The notes under the pieces were generated by a model. It saw only the letters and a program-made list of their open reading frames with translations. It was not told the origin of the DNA and did no database searches. A stretch of 64,000 nt of DNA from Geodermatophilus poikilotrophus (lineage in GTDB: Bacteria; Actinomycetota; Actinomycetes; Mycobacteriales; Geodermatophilaceae), in the NCBI RefSeq assembly GCF_900111455.1, contig NZ_FOIE01000003.1:426779-490778 (forward strand), in the 5' to 3' direction. Position numbers and translations under genes: made by a program. Below are positions 1 to 10,785 of this stretch, piece after piece (the first letter of the stretch is position 1; each line of letters begins with the position of its first letter).

Positions 1-1094
1 TGGCGGCGGCGGGCCTCCTCCTCGGTGCCGGGCACCAGGAACCGCATGGTGGCGCCGGTGACCTCGATGTTCTCCAGGGCCGCGGCGTGCCGCTCATCGT
101 GGTAGCTGTCCAGCAGCGACTCCGGCGCCCACCCGCGCAGGACGAAGGCGATCTTCCAGGCGGCGTTCTCCGCGTCGAGCACCCCGGAGTTGAGGCCGCG
201 GGCGCCGAAGGGGGAGACCAGGTGCGCGGCGTCGCCGGCGACCAGCACCCGGCCGACCCGCATGCGGTCGACCACCCGGGAGTGGAAGCGGTAGACCGAC
301 TTCCACACGACCTCGTAGGGGCGGTCGCCGATGACCTGCCGGATCCGCCGGTCCAGGCCGCCGGAGGACTCCTCGGCGGCCAGGTCGAAGTCCGGCGGCA
401 CCTGCCAGTCGATGCGGAAGGTCGAGTCGGGGCAGGGGTGGATGAGCACCTGGCGGCCCGGGTTCCACTCCGGGTCGAAGTAGAACCGGCGCTCGGTCTC
501 CCAGCCGGGCAGGTCGGTCCGGATGTCGCAGATGAGGAAGTGGTCGTCGAAGGTCTCGCCGTCGAAGGTGAGCCCCAGGGCCGACCGCAGGACGTCGCTG
601 CGGGGCCCCGCGCAGGCGACGGCGTAGCAGCCGTGGACGGTCACCCCGTTCTCGCACGTGACGGTCACGCCCTCGCCGTCCTGCTCGATGCCGGTGACCA
701 GGTGCCCCCAGCGGACCTCGACCAGCGGCTCGGCGGCGATGCGCTCGTCGAGCAACCGTTCGGTCTCGCACTGCGAGATGTTGACGAACGGCGGGAAGGG
801 GGACTTGCCGCGGTCGGCGAACCGGAAGCTGAACAGCTCGGCGTCGCGGTGGAAGGTGCGGGCGGTGGTCCAGGTGACCCCGCGGCGGGCGACCTCGGCG
901 CCGACGCCGACGGCGTCCCAGACGTCGAGGACGTCGCGCTGCTGGCAGATCGCCTTGCTGCCGATCACGTCCCGCTCGGGGCGGCCGTCGAGGACGACGA
1001 CGCGCAGGCCCCAGCGGGCCAGGAGGAGTGCGGTGGTCTGGCCGACCGGGCCGGCGCCCAGGACCAGCACGGGCGTCGTCATCGAGGGCCTCAT
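1..1094 (-). CDS. FAD-dependent aromatic monooxygenase (MhpA-like), 3' end outside window
   Basis: Flavoprotein monooxygenase of the PHBH/MhpA class, expected to hydroxylate an aromatic ring using FAD, NAD(P)H and O2. The N-terminus has the dinucleotide-binding motif VLVLGAGPVGQTTALLLA. A second FAD motif, VLVAGDAAHLVSPFGARGLN, lies near residue 285. The protein still reads openly at base 1, so the C-terminus is missing from this window. The ATG at 1094 forms an ATGA overlap with the stop of the upstream MBL-fold gene, which argues for translational coupling; an in-frame ATG at 1082 is an alternative start. The MBL partner and the nearby hpd gene suggest a role in tyrosine or hydroxyphenyl-acid catabolism. 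The substrate cannot be read from the sequence. Confidence 0.88.
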   Translation of the reverse strand, partial: MRPSMTTPVLVLGAGPVGQTTALLLARWGLRVVVLDGRPERDVIGSKAICQQRDVLDVWDAVGVGAEVARRGVTWTTARTFHRDAELFSFRFADRGKSPFPPFVNISQCETERLLDERIAAEPLVEVRWGHLVTGIEQDGEGVTVTCENGVTVHGCYAVACAGPRSDVLRSALGLTFDGETFDDHFLICDIRTDLPGWETERRFYFDPEWNPGRQVLIHPCPDSTFRIDWQVPPDFDLAAEESSGGLDRRIRQVIGDRPYEVVWKSVYRFHSRVVDRMRVGRVLVAGDAAHLVSPFGARGLNSGVLDAENAAWKIAFVLRGWAPESLLDSYHDERHAAALENIEVTGATMRFLVPGTEEEARRR

Positions 1095-2053
1095 CCCTGG
1101 AGCTCGTCCCAGACCTGGCGGTCGCGCTCGGCGGTCCAGATCACCGGGCGCTCGATGCCGGAGAACTCGTCCCACAGCCGCTGCACGTCGAAGGGCAGGC
1201 AGTGCTCGAAGATCGGCCACGCGCCGTACTTCGGTGCCAGGGCCTCGTGGTTGGCGGCGAAGGCGTCCTTGAGGGTGCCGCCGGAGCGGTGCGCCTCACC
1301 GACGGTGCGCTGCATGGTGAGCAGGAAGTCGCGGGTCTGCTCGATCGCGGCGTCGACCTGGTCGCGGCCGCGGGCGATGGCGCCGCGGCCGCCGATCAGC
1401 TGCTGCGCGCCCAGGGCCTTGACCCGGTCGAGGGTGCCGGCGGCCCAGTCGAAGTGGAACGCGTCGCCGGTGTAGAGCGCGGCCTGGGACTCGACGAGGT
1501 CGCCGGCGAAGACGATCTCCTGCTCGGGCAGCCAGGCGACGATGTCGCCCTCGGTGTGCCCGCGACCGAGGAACTCCAGCACCAGCTCGCCGCGATCGCC
1601 GCCCAGCTCGATGGTCAGCTTGTCCCGGAAGGTCATCGTGGGCCAGGTGAGGCCGGGGATGGACTCCGGCTCCTCGAACAGCCGGGGCATCCGGCCGTAC
1701 TCGCTCTCCCAGTCCTGCTGGCCGCGCTCCTCGATGAGGTGCCTGGTCTGCTCGGAGCTGACGACCACCTCGGCGTCGAACGCGCTGGCGCCCAGCACGC
1801 GGACCGCGTGGTAGTGGCTGAGCACCAGGTACCGGACCGGCTTGTCGGTGTGCTCGCGCAGCTTCGCCAGCCACCGCCGGGCGGCCACAGGGGTGGCCAG
1901 CGCCTCGAAGCAGACGAGGAAGTCCTCGCCCTCGATGGCGCCCAGGTTCGGGTCGCCCTCCGCGGTCAGGGCGTACACGCCGTCGGCGAGCACCTCGAGC
2001 GTCTGCTCCTTGACGCCGAGGTCGGCGGACGAAGCGAAGGGCTTGGCTGCCAT
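1091..2053 (-). CDS. MBL-fold protein with altered metal-binding motif
   Basis: Protein of 320 aa with a metallo-beta-lactamase fold. The usual HxHxDH motif reads HYHAVR: the first two His remain, but the Asp and last His are replaced. HTEGD and AGDLVE, which carry further ligands, are present. The distal His position reads GGRGAI. From memory, a clade with YHAVRVLGAS and a terminal GRG occurs near aromatic-degradation genes, so I take this as a family trait and not decay. The ATG at 2053 is preceded by GGAG. Longer readings of this frame run into sequence without protein-like character. The stop overlaps the start of the monooxygenase (ATGA). Transcription probably starts at the repeat cluster around 2076-2113. 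Confidence 0.85.
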   Translation of the reverse strand: MAAKPFASSADLGVKEQTLEVLADGVYALTAEGDPNLGAIEGEDFLVCFEALATPVAARRWLAKLREHTDKPVRYLVLSHYHAVRVLGASAFDAEVVVSSEQTRHLIEERGQQDWESEYGRMPRLFEEPESIPGLTWPTMTFRDKLTIELGGDRGELVLEFLGRGHTEGDIVAWLPEQEIVFAGDLVESQAALYTGDAFHFDWAAGTLDRVKALGAQQLIGGRGAIARGRDQVDAAIEQTRDFLLTMQRTVGEAHRSGGTLKDAFAANHEALAPKYGAWPIFEHCLPFDVQRLWDEFSGIERPVIWTAERDRQVWDELQG

Positions 2054-2075
2054 GGGGAGGGCTCCAGGTGCACTA

Positions 2076-2113
2076 CCGTTCGATAAACGGACCACTGGTT
2101 CACTTACTGGTTC
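2076..2113 (-). promoter_or_regulatory. Candidate operator upstream of the MBL/monooxygenase operon
   Basis: A perfect inverted repeat CCGTT-CGATA-AACGG lies at 2076-2090. Next to it are two copies of ACTGGTTC at 2094 and 2106, exactly 12 bp apart. The cluster starts 23 bp upstream of the MBL-gene ATG, so it could act as promoter-operator. The regulator is not known; the Lrp/AsnC gene next door is the nearest candidate. Confidence 0.5.
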
Positions 2114-2528
2114 GATGGTAGGGCGCGGTGGTGCCCGGCACAAGAGCTGCTGTCCTCCGGACAACGCCGCCCGGGCCGCGCGCAGATGGCCCGGGCCACC
2201 GGCGTCGAGCCGTCGTCCGTGCAGGTCGTGGCGCTGCTCCTCGTGGGGATGGCCTGCCCGCCGTGCGCCGTGCACCTCGCGCTGCTGTGCCGTCGTCGGA
2301 CGTGGGTGCAGCCGGCCGCGGTGTCCGCGGCGGTGGTGGTGGGTCACCCGCTGCTCTCGGACGGCTGGGCCACCACGGAGCGGCCCGCGCCCCGGGAGCG
2401 GTGGCGGGTGCCGGGATGGTCGTCGTCCCCGTGTCGGGCCTGGTCCTCGCGCTCTCCGGCCCGGTCTCGGGAGCAGGCGGCATGCGAGGGCGACGGCGGG
2501 CTGAGTCGGGCCGGGCCGCCGCCTCGGC
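2114..2528. other. Intergenic stretch without a convincing gene
   Basis: About 415 bp lie between the MBL-gene operator and the end of the Lrp gene. Plus-strand frames from 2186 and 2128 are open and contain short hydrophobic patches. Neither shows a ribosome binding site or a recognisable motif, and both run antisense into the Lrp gene. I see decayed or non-coding DNA here. Confidence 0.4.
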
Positions 2529-4443
<1,915 letters not shown>

Positions 4444-4501
4444 CGACACCCCGCGTGGTCGGGGCCGCTCGGCGTGGTCCGGGGCGCGACCGGCGGGGAG
4501 C

Positions 4502-5902
4502 TCACTCGGTGGTCATGGCCCGACGGCGGACGCGCTCGTCGTAGCGGTCCCGCGCGCCGCTGATCGGCCTGCCGAGGTACTCGCCCAGCGTGACGCCGGC
4601 GGCGAGGGCGAGCCCGACGGCGGCGGCTCCGACGAGCGCGGAGAGCCCACCTTCGATGTCGGCGTCGACGACGATGGCGAACAGGCCGTGGTAGATCGCC
4701 AGACCGGGCAGCAGGGGGACGATGCCGCAGACCGCGATGACCTGCGTGGGGACCCGCAGCCGGTCGGTCAGCACCTCGCCGCTGAACCCGAGGACGACGG
4801 CCGCGACGCCGCTGGCCAGCGCGGGACCCGCCCCCAGGTCCCCGGTCGCCCAGAACGTCGTCCAGGCCAGCGCTCCGGCTCCCGCGGCGAGGACGACCGA
4901 GCGCGGGCGGGAGTGGCAGGCCAGGGACCAGAACCCGGCGATGCCGGCGGACGCGGCCAGCGCGACGGCGAACGGCACGGGGGAGGACGAGGTCTCGACG
5001 ACGGTCAGCGGGAGCTGGGCACGCTGGGCCAGGTCGAGCACCCCGGCGATGCCCACGACGATGCCGGCGGTCAGCGTCACCACCTCGAAGGCCCGTGCTG
5101 CCGCGGTCACCGGGAAGCCGCTGATCGCGTCCTGGGCAGCACTCACCAGGGACAGTCCCGCCAGGAGCACGACGATGCCGGCGGCGACGACCAGGGAGGT
5201 CCGCACGTCGACGTCCCAGGCGAGCAGGAGGACGGCGACGCCCGTGGCGAGCGCGGCCCCGGCCACCTGCTGGAAGAACGGCGGGAGACTGTGCCGGCCG
5301 AGGGCACGCAGCACCTGTTCGATCAGCGCGGTGGTCAGCGCCGCGAGGAGGGCCTCCAGCCACCCCCCGCCGAGGACGAGCCCGAAGCAACCGGCGACGC
5401 CGGCCCAGCCCAGCGCGTTCACGGCCCTGCGGTAGGTGGCCGGTGCGGAGACCACGCGGTCCAGCCGGCGGTGTGCCTCCTCCACGTCGAGTCCGCCCGC
5501 GGCCACCTCGCGCGCGAGGTCGCTGATGCCCTGCAGCCGGGTGTAGTCGGTCCGGCTCGTGCGCACGATCCGCACCGCGGTGAGCGGCACCGCGTCCTCG
5601 CGGTCGTAGCTGACCGTGATCGACGTGAAGGTGATGTCGACCTGGCAGCTGGTCAGCCCGTGGGCGGCCGCGACCCGCAGCACCGTCGCGGTCACGTCGG
5701 CCGCGGGCGCGCCGACGGACAGCATCGACTCCCCGATGCGCAGGGCCAGCTCCAGCGCGGCGTGCGCGGTGAGGTCGTCCATCCGGCTGGGCTGGGCCCG
5801 CAGGCCGATGGGCGCGGTCGGCGGGGAGTTCCCCGCGATGGCCCGCCATGCCCGCTCCGGGACACGCGCGAACGGCCTGTGGGTCCGGAGCCAGGTGGGC
5901 AC
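4502..5902 (-). CDS. Threonine/serine exporter (ThrE family)
   Basis: Membrane protein of 466 aa. The N-terminal half (about residues 45-180) matches the soluble ThrE/YjjP region, with ALRIGESMLSVGAPAADV and the CQVDITFTSITVSY stretch. About ten hydrophobic segments follow, with the family pattern ISGFPVTAAARAFE and a second half (YjjB-like) containing GIVPLLPGLAIYHGL. Fused ThrE proteins export L-threonine and L-serine in corynebacteria; the substrate here is inferred. The GTG at 5902 has a weak ribosome site, and an ATG at 5782 just before the conserved domain is a serious alternative. It converges on hpd with a 58-bp gap. Confidence 0.9.
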   Translation of the reverse strand: MPTWLRTHRPFARVPERAWRAIAGNSPPTAPIGLRAQPSRMDDLTAHAALELALRIGESMLSVGAPAADVTATVLRVAAAHGLTSCQVDITFTSITVSYDREDAVPLTAVRIVRTSRTDYTRLQGISDLAREVAAGGLDVEEAHRRLDRVVSAPATYRRAVNALGWAGVAGCFGLVLGGGWLEALLAALTTALIEQVLRALGRHSLPPFFQQVAGAALATGVAVLLLAWDVDVRTSLVVAAGIVVLLAGLSLVSAAQDAISGFPVTAAARAFEVVTLTAGIVVGIAGVLDLAQRAQLPLTVVETSSSPVPFAVALAASAGIAGFWSLACHSRPRSVVLAAGAGALAWTTFWATGDLGAGPALASGVAAVVLGFSGEVLTDRLRVPTQVIAVCGIVPLLPGLAIYHGLFAIVVDADIEGGLSALVGAAAVGLALAAGVTLGEYLGRPISGARDRYDERVRRRAMTTE

Positions 5903-6094
5903 GTCTCAGGCTATGTCCCGGCGCGGCACCGGCCGGTCGTCACCCGGCCGTTCGTCCCATGACATCCGCGACAGGCGAGGGCCGGGCACGGCGACCGGGA
6001 ACCCGCTCCACGGGCGGGTCGACCGCCGGAGGACGACGCGTCGTGCGGGGGGATCGTGTCGGCCCGCTGCGGTCGGGGTGGACCGGGCTCGGGG

Positions 6095-6442
6095 TCACTG
6101 CCCCGCGGCGTCGGCTCCGTCCGGGCCGTGCCCCTCGCCCTCGGGCTGCGCTCCCGGGGGCTGCGGGTCCGTGCGCTCGAGGCGCTGACGGATCGCCGCG
6201 ACGTTGAGCGCCAGGTCCTCGAGCGCCTCGACGGCACGGGTGGCGAGGGCGAACGTGAGGTTCTCGCGCTGCTCCTCGGCGCTGGGCTCGTGGGTCCCCC
6301 GCGAGACCTCGGTGCGCTCGCGCGGACGACGCGTCGCCTCCGCCCACGGGTCGTCCGCACGCCGGGGATCGCCGAACAACTCGCGCAGCATCCGCTGCGC
6401 CAGCTCGAGGAACTCGCCTGGGTCAGGCCGGTCGGTCGCCAT
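6095..6442 (-). CDS. Small acidic hypothetical protein
   Basis: Protein of 115 aa starting MATDRPDPGEFLELAQRMLRELFGDPR. It is charged, without membrane segments, with a likely helix at residues 60-90 (ENLTFALATRAVEALEDLAL) and a low-complexity Pro/Gly tail. I do not recognise the family. It stands alone between ThrE and the VioB-like pair, and codon use is normal for the region. Confidence 0.55.
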   Translation of the reverse strand: MATDRPDPGEFLELAQRMLRELFGDPRRADDPWAEATRRPRERTEVSRGTHEPSAEEQRENLTFALATRAVEALEDLALNVAAIRQRLERTDPQPPGAQPEGEGHGPDGADAAGQ

Positions 6443-6635
6443 CCGTTCCCCTCCAGCTCGTGTCGAGCACGTCGCGCGGGCCGGGGAGAAGCCGTCCGCG
6501 ACGACGTGACCAACCTACGACCAACAGACCGCCTCCAGCAGCCCGCGGCAGCCATGAGTCCAGGGAACCCGGCTGCGGTGAGCAGTGGGCACACCACGTC
6601 CTGGTGACGATGGTCAGCGCAACCGACGGTCGATC

Positions 6636-7490
6636 TCACGGGCGCCGGTCGGTGACCCGTGGTGGCGCGCCCCTGTGCTCTTCCGCGGCACCGCTCGTCG
6701 AGGGCAGCCGCAGTTGTCCCCAGCAGAAGCCGCACAGCACATCGGCGTCCCACCCGCCCATCCAGAAGTCCACCCGCCAGGGGCTGACCCCGTCGGTGGA
6801 CGACGTGAGCCACCCCTCGGGGTCCTGGACCACGGGCGTCGAGGCGAGCTCGTAGCTGTACCGGAGCCGCGCACCGAAGAACCTGGACGCGCCTCCCCCC
6901 GGCGCTGCGAGGTTCGCCTCGAGGAACTCGAGTCGTTCCCGGATGGCGGTGCGCTCGGGCTCGGCAGCGGTCTCGACGTCCTGCTGCAGCCGGGAGACCC
7001 GGTCCGCCCACACGGTCGCCAGGTCCCCGATCCCGGTCGCCTCCCGGATCTCCGCGGGTGCACTCTCCACGCCACCGGCGAAGAGCCCCTCGAAGGGGTG
7101 ATCGGGGTCGGCGGGGACGACGCGCCGGGCGAGGGCGAACGGACCCTGCGTCACCCGCAGCGCGAAGGGCCAGATGGGCTCGAACCCGTCGTCCGCGATG
7201 ACGCCGTTGCGCCCCTCGAACTTCGGCTCCTCGACCAGGTCGACCGACGCACCCCGCAGGGGGTGCTCGTCCTGCTGCTGTCCGTCGCGCCAGACCTGGT
7301 GGACGCGGACGCCGATCGGGGGCCCGTATGCCCGCACGAACGGCGGAGCCTGCATCCGCAGCACGCGATCGAGGTCCGGCTCGCCGGCGTAGGCGTGCAC
7401 GTAGCCGGAGACACCGCGAGGCTCGTCGTACGGGTCGGGGTCGGTCGCCAGTCGGCACTGGAACCAACCCCGGAAGACCAGGTCGATCAC
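6636..7490 (-). CDS. Hypothetical partner of the ferritin-like protein
   Basis: Protein of 284 aa starting with GTG at 7490 (VIDLVFRGWFQCRLATDPDPYDEP). The GTG overlaps the TGA of the ferritin-like gene (GTGA), so the two are translationally coupled. It is rich in Trp and acidic residues. Recognisable blocks are RGVSGYVHAYAGEPDLDRVL and a Cys-containing C-terminus (DADVLCGFCWGQLRLP). No membrane segment or cofactor motif is obvious. I do not know a function; tight coupling argues for a joint one, perhaps a shared oxidative reaction. Because of the upstream frameshift, the same frame reads on from the ferritin-like gene and simulates a 686-aa fusion. I reject that fusion. Confidence 0.7.
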   Translation of the reverse strand: MIDLVFRGWFQCRLATDPDPYDEPRGVSGYVHAYAGEPDLDRVLRMQAPPFVRAYGPPIGVRVHQVWRDGQQQDEHPLRGASVDLVEEPKFEGRNGVIADDGFEPIWPFALRVTQGPFALARRVVPADPDHPFEGLFAGGVESAPAEIREATGIGDLATVWADRVSRLQQDVETAAEPERTAIRERLEFLEANLAAPGGGASRFFGARLRYSYELASTPVVQDPEGWLTSSTDGVSPWRVDFWMGGWDADVLCGFCWGQLRLPSTSGAAEEHRGAPPRVTDRRP

Positions 7491-8696
7491 CCGGCCACCT
7501 CGGCGAGGTTGCGACGGACGAACCCCACGGTGTCTCCGATGGCGGCGACCCTGGGGACGTCCTCGCCCAGGGACACCGCCTCGTCGACCACCGCCTGGAG
7601 CCGTTCGAGCAGGATCGTCCAGCGGGCGGACGGGAAGGGCGACACCGACTCCCGGTCGTAGATCTCGAACGGCGCGCCGGCGGTCGCGGGGCTCTCCGGC
7701 CCCATTGCGGGCATCTCGGTGAGCACCTCGGCCAGCGGCCGGATCGCCACGCTCATCATCTGACCCGTGGGAGGCGCGGAGGACCGCCCGCTGCTTCGGC
7801 GTCTCGGACGTCGCGCCGAAGAAGTGCTCCAGCATCAGCAGCACCGAGCCGTACGCGCCGTTGAACAGCTCGGCGACCCGCCGGGTGCGCTCGTCGACGA
7901 GCAGCGTCCCCCCGGTGGGGGCGTCCCGGATGGTGCGTGTCCGCGGATTGACGACGACGGGACGCGCCGCGGCGAAGAAGCCGCTCTCCTCGTACTCCTG
8001 CCGGATCCGCGCGAACCGCCCGTAGTGCGAACTGTCCCGTTCCGCCGGCGACCCCTCACCGTCCACGACGACGTCCTCGATCGCGGCCAGTGCCGAGCTC
8101 CGGTCCAGGACCTGGCGGAGGTCGAGGTCGACGGACCACCTGTTCTCGGCCTGGGCAGACCTCGGACCGATGAACAGCTCCTCCTCGTCGATGCACCGGA
8201 AGCCGTCGGCGATCTTGCCGTACAGCTCGCCGACGTAGTCGTAGGTCAGCGGATCGGGCGCAGCGGCGAAGGCCCGGACGGACCTCGTGGGAACGAGCTC
8301 CGACTCCGGCACGCGCGGCGGAGGCGGTAGCGGCTCACCCTGCGGCAGCTCGAAGACGAGCATCCGGTACAGGGCCTCGTCGGAGAAGGGCACCAGGTCG
8401 AAGTCGAAGGGGTAGTACCCCGACCGCTGCGGGAAGTTCGGGCGGTCGAAGTGCGGACCCTCGCCGATGGATGCGAGCAGGTTGCAGACGGTGCCCAGGT
8501 GCCCCATCTCCTCGACGGCGACCCGGAGGACGGTGGCCTGCCAGGAGCGCGCGCACCGTTGCTGCGGTGCACTCAACCCCTCGTCCAGCCTCTTCTTCAT
8601 CGACAGGGCCGGGAACAGGTACTGGATCATGAGACCGTGCTCGAGCTCGGCAGCCTCGTGCAACGCCGCGGTGAGCTCCTCGCGGGTGTCGATCAT
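7487..8696 (-). pseudogene. Ferritin-like (VioB/RebD-type) protein gene with one-base frameshift
   Basis: The first 310 codons encode a ferritin-like domain of the iminophenyl-pyruvate dimer synthase (VioB-like) type: EAAELEHGLMIQYLFPALS, then VAVEEMGHLGTVCNLLASIG, carrying the Glu and His residues of a four-helix metal site. Around 7763 the reading frame shifts. The protein-like continuation MMSVAIRPLAEVLTEMPAMG is in another frame down to 7487. Removing one base (the A near 7763 on the plus strand) restores HGQMMSVAIRPL. I infer either a recent inactivating insertion or a sequencing error. The rest of both halves is undamaged, so decay is at most very recent. It lies upstream of a coupled partner gene. 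Confidence 0.75.
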
Positions 8697-8845
8697 GTCG
8701 GCGCCTTCGCGGAACGGTGGCCAACCGGACGACGGTCACCCTAGCGTCGGCAGCGGCGCACCGACCGGCTGCCGAACCCGCCGCACGCCGGTCCGTCGAG
8801 TGGAACCGGATCGCGCGGACGCTCGACCGTGGCAGCCTGCGAGGG

Positions 8846-9481
8846 CTACGGACGAGGCGACGATCGGCGCGGGCGACCACCCGTCACGACCACCAGCCCC
8901 GAGAACGCGAGCGCGAGCACCGACGCCAGCGCCAGGCTCGAAGCGGTGCCGGCGCTCGCCCCCACGGCTGCGTACAGCAGCGCCGGCACGGCGGTCCCCG
9001 CTGCTGCGGCGCAGACCAGGACGGACCAGCGCATCGGTGACGTCCCGGCGAGGACGGCCACGGTCTCCGCCAGCACCGGAACGGCTCTGGTGCACACCAC
9101 GGCCCACGGACCCCAGCGCGTGAGCAGGCGGTCGGCCTCGGCTCGCTGAGCCGGCGTCGTCACGCGTTCGACGACGCCGCGCCCCTGACGCCCCAGCGCG
9201 AAGCCGACCAGCGCCGCCGAGACACCGCCGAGCAGGGACAGCGCAGCGCCTGGCACGAGACCGAACAGCGCTCCGTGCGCCACCATCACGACGCTCGAGG
9301 GGACCGGGAGGAACACGTCGGCGATCAGCAGTCCCAGACCGAGGAGCGCCGTGGCCGCTCCGGCACTGCGCATCGCGGGCAGTGGATCCGTCAGCAGGGG
9401 CAACGCCGCCCACTCCGCGAGGCCGAAGAGCAGCAGAGCGCCGCCCACCGGTACGGCTACGACCAGCCCATAGCCACGCAC
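8846..9481 (-). CDS. VTT/DedA-like membrane protein
   Basis: Protein of 211 aa with five to six hydrophobic segments. The central part, ADVFLPVPSSVVMVAHGALFG and then RWGPWAVVCTRAVPVLAETV, follows the VTT (TVP38/DedA/SNARE-associated) pattern, where a reentrant loop with conserved Gly, Pro and Arg residues sits between membrane helices. Proteins of this group act as lipid scramblases or undecaprenyl-phosphate/phospholipid carriers; which one applies here cannot be told. Start is GTG at 9481. The gene stands alone. Confidence 0.8.
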   Translation of the reverse strand: MRGYGLVVAVPVGGALLLFGLAEWAALPLLTDPLPAMRSAGAATALLGLGLLIADVFLPVPSSVVMVAHGALFGLVPGAALSLLGGVSAALVGFALGRQGRGVVERVTTPAQRAEADRLLTRWGPWAVVCTRAVPVLAETVAVLAGTSPMRWSVLVCAAAAGTAVPALLYAAVGASAGTASSLALASVLALAFSGLVVVTGGRPRRSSPRP

Positions 9482-9801
9482 GTCGTCCCCCCGTCGGAAG
9501 GTCCGTCGGCATCGCAGCCGCGGAGGTCATCGTCCGACCGCGTGGGCGCAGTGGCCAGGGTCGTCGGTCCGGCGATGCGGCAGCTGCCGGCCGCCCGCCG
9601 CGCGGCCCGATCGGCTTCGGGTCGATCCCACCCACCCAGTATCCGCGCCACGTCCGGCCGGGGTGAGCTGACAGGCCGGTCGGCTCCGCCGTGGACCGTC
9701 CGGTTCCACTCGCCGATCGCGTGTGCCAGGGATCCGTCGTGCCGATCCCACCGCGCAACGTGCCCGCGACTGGCCCGGGGCCACTGCTCCCTGCAGTGGC
9801 G
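9482..9801. other. Intergenic stretch, nothing recognised
   Basis: About 320 bp between the VTT-domain gene and the end of the DUF5996 gene. Short open frames occur on both strands but carry no ribosome site or motif. I find no hairpin terminator or repeat. Confidence 0.4.
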
Positions 9802-10779
9802 TCAGGTGACGGGGGGCGGGACGCCGTCGACGCTCGCGGCGAGGGCCGGCTCCCAGTCGCACGCGGCGCAGGAGTGGCGGATGACCGAGCGGGCGAAGGA
9901 GACCGCCGCCCGGTGCGGATCCTCGTGTCCGCGGACGTCCTCCCAGTCGAGGACGAACTCGCCGAGGTCTGCTTCCCAACGAGCCCCAGGCGGCTCGAGC
10001 CGGGCGTCCTGGTAGCCCGGGGGCGCCGGGTGCGCGTAGCCGTAGAAGGCGGCCCGTGGGTAGCGCTCGTCCCCGGGCCACCACCCGACGGCGACCTCCT
10101 GCGCGTCCATCGCGTTCCGCATGATGAAGTCTCCGGACGGCGGGTCCGCGGGCAGCCCCGAGAAGAGGTTCACGGCGAGGTCGAACGACCCCCACCAGGC
10201 GTTGACCGGCGTGGAGCGCCCCCGGTAGGGAGCACGGACCTCGGCGAGGGCCAGGGAGGCGCGAACCGCCGCCGCGAAGTAGGAGCCGACGTGGTCCGGG
10301 TCGTACGTGGCGTGCTCCTCGTCCTCGTCCAGCGGAGTCGTCCACGGCGTCTCCTGCGGACGGGGATCGATGGTCACCGGTCCCGCCACATCGCGGACCG
10401 CGGCGAGGACCTCGCGCGTCACCTCGCCCACCGGGCGGGAAGGCCCGAGGGCGATCCGGTGCCGGCGTCCGAGGCTGTGCTCCACGCCTGCCTCGTGCGC
10501 GTGGAGGTCCAGGACGACGACCAGGGTCCCGGATCCGTCGGGTGCGGGCAGTGGCTGCGTCTCCCAGCCCCTGGCGGTCAGGCGCAGGGCGGCGTGCTGC
10601 AGCTGCGGTTCCGGCGGCGCGAGCGCGGCGGAGAGCTTGCCGAGGACCTGCGTGTGTGCGTGCAGGGTGTCGAGGGTCGCCCGCCACTGCTCGTAGGGCA
10701 GGGCCGGCCAGTGCTCGGACGCGAGCATGCCCGGACCCGATCGCAGGACCGCGGCTCCCAGGGCGGTGTCGGAGTCCAC
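9802..10779 (-). CDS. DUF5996 family protein
   Basis: Protein of 325 aa matching DUF5996 through its length: WPALPYEQWRATLDTLHAHTQ near the start, DEDEEHATYDPDHVGSYF in the middle, then WWGSFDLAVNLFSG and FYGYAHPAPPGY. No biochemical function is known to me for the family; the domain is soluble and has no evident signal peptide. The GTG start at 10779 lies 6 bp after the stop of the epoxide hydrolase gene, so the two form an operon. Confidence 0.88.
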   Translation of the reverse strand: MDSDTALGAAVLRSGPGMLASEHWPALPYEQWRATLDTLHAHTQVLGKLSAALAPPEPQLQHAALRLTARGWETQPLPAPDGSGTLVVVLDLHAHEAGVEHSLGRRHRIALGPSRPVGEVTREVLAAVRDVAGPVTIDPRPQETPWTTPLDEDEEHATYDPDHVGSYFAAAVRASLALAEVRAPYRGRSTPVNAWWGSFDLAVNLFSGLPADPPSGDFIMRNAMDAQEVAVGWWPGDERYPRAAFYGYAHPAPPGYQDARLEPPGARWEADLGEFVLDWEDVRGHEDPHRAAVSFARSVIRHSCAACDWEPALAASVDGVPPPVT

Positions 10780-10785
10780 GGCCGG

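Noticed and set aside
6636..8696. 686-aa apparent fusion of the ferritin-like and partner proteins
   Set aside because: The middle about 85 residues have no protein character, while another frame there continues the ferritin-like protein. The fusion is an artefact of a one-base shift.
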